DNA from: Saprospiraceae bacterium
Lineage (GTDB): Bacteria > Bacteroidota > Bacteroidia > Chitinophagales > Saprospiraceae
Assembly: GCA_027031185.1 (NCBI GenBank)
Contig: JALVEF010000002.1
Coordinates: forward strand, 1-6,217
Direction: 5' to 3'
DNA length: 6,217 nucleotides
Below the pieces are notes generated by a model. It had not been told where the DNA came from and did not search any database. It saw nothing but the letters and a program-made list of their open reading frames with translations. Numbering within the stretch: the stretch's first letter is position 1; each line of letters opens with the position of its first letter. The position numbers were made by a program, and so were the translations under genes. Below, piece after piece: positions 5,301-6,217 of the stretch.

Positions 5301-5971
5301 CAACAACAAAAAACAACCTTTCGGCCAAGGCACAGAAGGATTATGAGCTGGTCCAAGCCGCCACCGCCGGAGATCAGGCCGCTTTTCGCACCTTGATGGA
5401 GCGCTATCGCTACTCCGTGTATCATCAGCTGTACAGCATGGTCAAAGACAAGGATGATGCAGAGGACTTGACACTGGAAGCCTTTGGCAAGGCCTTCAAC
5501 AAACTGTCAAGCTATGAGCCCACGTTTGCGTTCAGTACCTGGCTCTTCAAGATAGCCATCAACAACTGTATAGACCATATCCGCAAAAAGCGCCTGGTCA
5601 CCCTGTCCATTGATGATGCCATCTCTCCCGAATCCGAGACCTCCTTCGCACGCAACATCAAGGACTCCAAAAACGACCCCGAGCAGGACGTCATCCGTGA
5701 CCAAAAGCTCGAGTTGATGCGGCGGGCCGTCAAACAGCTCAGCACCAAATACCGCACTATGATCGAAATGCGCTACTTCGAAGAGCTGAGCTACAACGAA
5801 ATCGCCGAAGAGCTCAACATTCCCCTCGGCACCGTCAAAGCCCAGCTGTTCCGCGCCAAGGAAATGCTCCAAAACATGCTCAGCAATCCCGGCGCACAAG
5901 CGTATCTCGATGTGGATACCAGCAAAAAACGCCGCGGCAAAGCTGCCAAAACGGCCAAGGCGGTGGCCTAA
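5291..5971 (+). CDS. RNA polymerase sigma factor, sigma-70 family, ECF type
   Basis: A 226-residue sigma factor with only regions 2 and 4. Region 2 spans about 27-101: AFRTLMERYRYSVYHQLYSM, DAEDLTLEAFGKAF for core binding and -10 recognition, and STWLFKIAINNCIDHIRKKR. A charged linker of about 40 residues (102-139) follows, longer than in minimal ECF factors. Region 4 spans about 140-198, with the helix-turn-helix LSYNEIAEELNIPLGTVKAQ (166-185) that reads the -35 element, then LFRAKEMLQNML. A basic tail (KKRRGKAAKTAK, about 212-223) closes the protein. The frame is open upstream to 5162, but the ATG at 5291 is chosen because it begins just before the conserved N-terminus and overlaps the glycosyltransferase stop (5298-5300) by 10 bp, fitting translational coupling. 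No anti-sigma factor gene is in the window. A hairpin at 5993-6011 follows. The target regulon is unknown. Confidence 0.95.
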   Translation: MEVTTTKNNLSAKAQKDYELVQAATAGDQAAFRTLMERYRYSVYHQLYSMVKDKDDAEDLTLEAFGKAFNKLSSYEPTFAFSTWLFKIAINNCIDHIRKKRLVTLSIDDAISPESETSFARNIKDSKNDPEQDVIRDQKLELMRRAVKQLSTKYRTMIEMRYFEELSYNEIAEELNIPLGTVKAQLFRAKEMLQNMLSNPGAQAYLDVDTSKKRRGKAAKTAKAVA

Positions 5972-5992
5972 GACGACATACAGAAAAACTAC

Positions 5993-6011
5993 ACCGGCCC
6001 GAAGGGCCGGT
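5993..6011. terminator. Strong GC hairpin after the sigma-factor gene
   Basis: ACCGGCCC (5993-6000) pairs perfectly with GGGCCGGT (6004-6011) through a GAA triloop, starting 21 nt after the sigma stop codon. No T-run follows on the plus strand. On the minus strand GTAGTTTTT follows, so it could also stop transcription entering from the right. It is probably the 3' end of the glycosyltransferase-sigma operon. Confidence 0.5.
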
Positions 6012-6029
6012 AAACTCATACACACAAAT

Positions 6030-6048
6030 TTAGTTAGTTAGTTAGTTA
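6030..6048. repeat. TTAG tetranucleotide repeat, (TTAG)4 TTA
   Basis: Four perfect TTAG units (6030-6045) followed by TTA form a 19-bp microsatellite between two hairpins. No open reading frame spans it, so any length change would affect only spacing or RNA structure. Confidence 0.85.
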
Positions 6049-6058
6049 TTTGGTACGG

Positions 6059-6089
6059 AGCGAGTTGGTGTGATATGCACCAACTCGCT
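6059..6089. other. 12-bp perfect stem-loop upstream of the IS end
   Basis: AGCGAGTTGGTG (6059-6070) pairs perfectly with CACCAACTCGCT (6078-6089) around a TGATATG loop. An outer TGGT (6051-6054) can pair with ACCA (6092-6095) across small bulges. No T-tract follows on either strand. It could be a second terminator, a REP-like palindrome, or the subterminal hairpin of a mobile element; the sequence does not decide. Confidence 0.55.
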
Positions 6090-6119
6090 AAACCATTTCC
6101 AATCGGCACCTTCTCTACT

Positions 6120-6217
6120 GTAACTGTTTAGGTGCTCCTGTTTTTAGGGATAAAATAGGCATTTTCGTGGATGTCGAAGGTAAAATTTTCGATGTGTAGC
6201 ACCGCTACATGAGAAAA
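6120..6217 (+). mobile_element. Left end of an insertion-sequence-like element, continues past window (IS66-type guess)
   Basis: GTAACTGTTTAGGTGCTC (6120-6137) repeats the end sequence at 666-683 with two transitions. The following 45 bp aligns with the minus-strand sequence 738-697, so homology continues into the element interior. The DNA becomes AT-rich here, unlike the preceding genes. The GTAA start fits IS66-family ends. An ATG at 6209 (ATGAGAAAA, encoding Met-Arg-Lys) could open the first transposase-operon gene, but only three codons are visible. A small hairpin TGTAGC (6195-6200) / GCTACA (6204-6209) overlaps that ATG. Confidence 0.5.

Noticed and set aside
6059..6089. tRNA or structured RNA gene
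   Set aside because: Only one long stem-loop is present; there is no cloverleaf, T-loop GTTCGA-like motif or CCA end.
757..6119. Segment between the two inverted IS ends as a composite transposon
   Set aside because: The genes inside are ordinary conserved genes with their own promoters, the left copy is a short diverged remnant, and no flanking target duplication is seen.

Overview
The window looks like chromosomal DNA of a Bacteroidota bacterium, probably from the Saprospiria/Chitinophagia side, though that lineage guess is weak. The reasons are a DUF3127 protein (a family essentially confined to this phylum), the lack of good Shine-Dalgarno sequences in front of every gene, and two exact matches to the Bacteroidota -7 promoter element TAnnTTTG just upstream of genes. 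The coding DNA is moderately GC-rich; the intergenic mobile-element ends are AT-rich.

Layout. Positions 1-654 hold the 3' part of an unrecognised plus-strand gene whose stop codon lies inside a dispersed repeat. Positions 651-756 are a cluster of transposon-end-like sequences (GTAACTGTTTRGGT), and a related end reappears at 6120 and runs off the window. From 757 to about 1218 there is no convincing gene. Instead there are two consecutive inverted-repeat units built on GTAAGTGCGGGA (858-977 and 988-1095), then an array of eight 8-bp units (CCGYTAWW type, 1096-1159) and a small hairpin. A TAnnTTTG promoter then leads into the DUF3127 OB-fold gene (1260-1619), followed by a secreted tryptophan-repeat protein (1661-2209).

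Convergent to these, ending 8 bp away, is an ABC-F ATPase of the Uup type (4059-2218, minus). Divergent from it is a two-gene unit: a membrane-anchored family 2 glycosyltransferase (from a TTG start at about 4182) whose 3' end overlaps by 10 bp the start of an ECF-type RNA polymerase sigma factor (5291-5971). A GC-rich hairpin follows the sigma gene. After it come a TTAG tetranucleotide repeat, a 12-bp-stem hairpin, and the transposon end at 6120.

The protein-coding genes are mostly ordinary housekeeping or conserved genes: ribosome-associated ATPase, glycan synthesis, transcription initiation, and a DNA-binding-like OB-fold. They do not form one obvious pathway. The unusual material is the 650-1160 repeat region, the 6030-6217 segment, and the period-22 tryptophan-repeat protein. 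I see no clear defence, CRISPR or toxin-antitoxin system.
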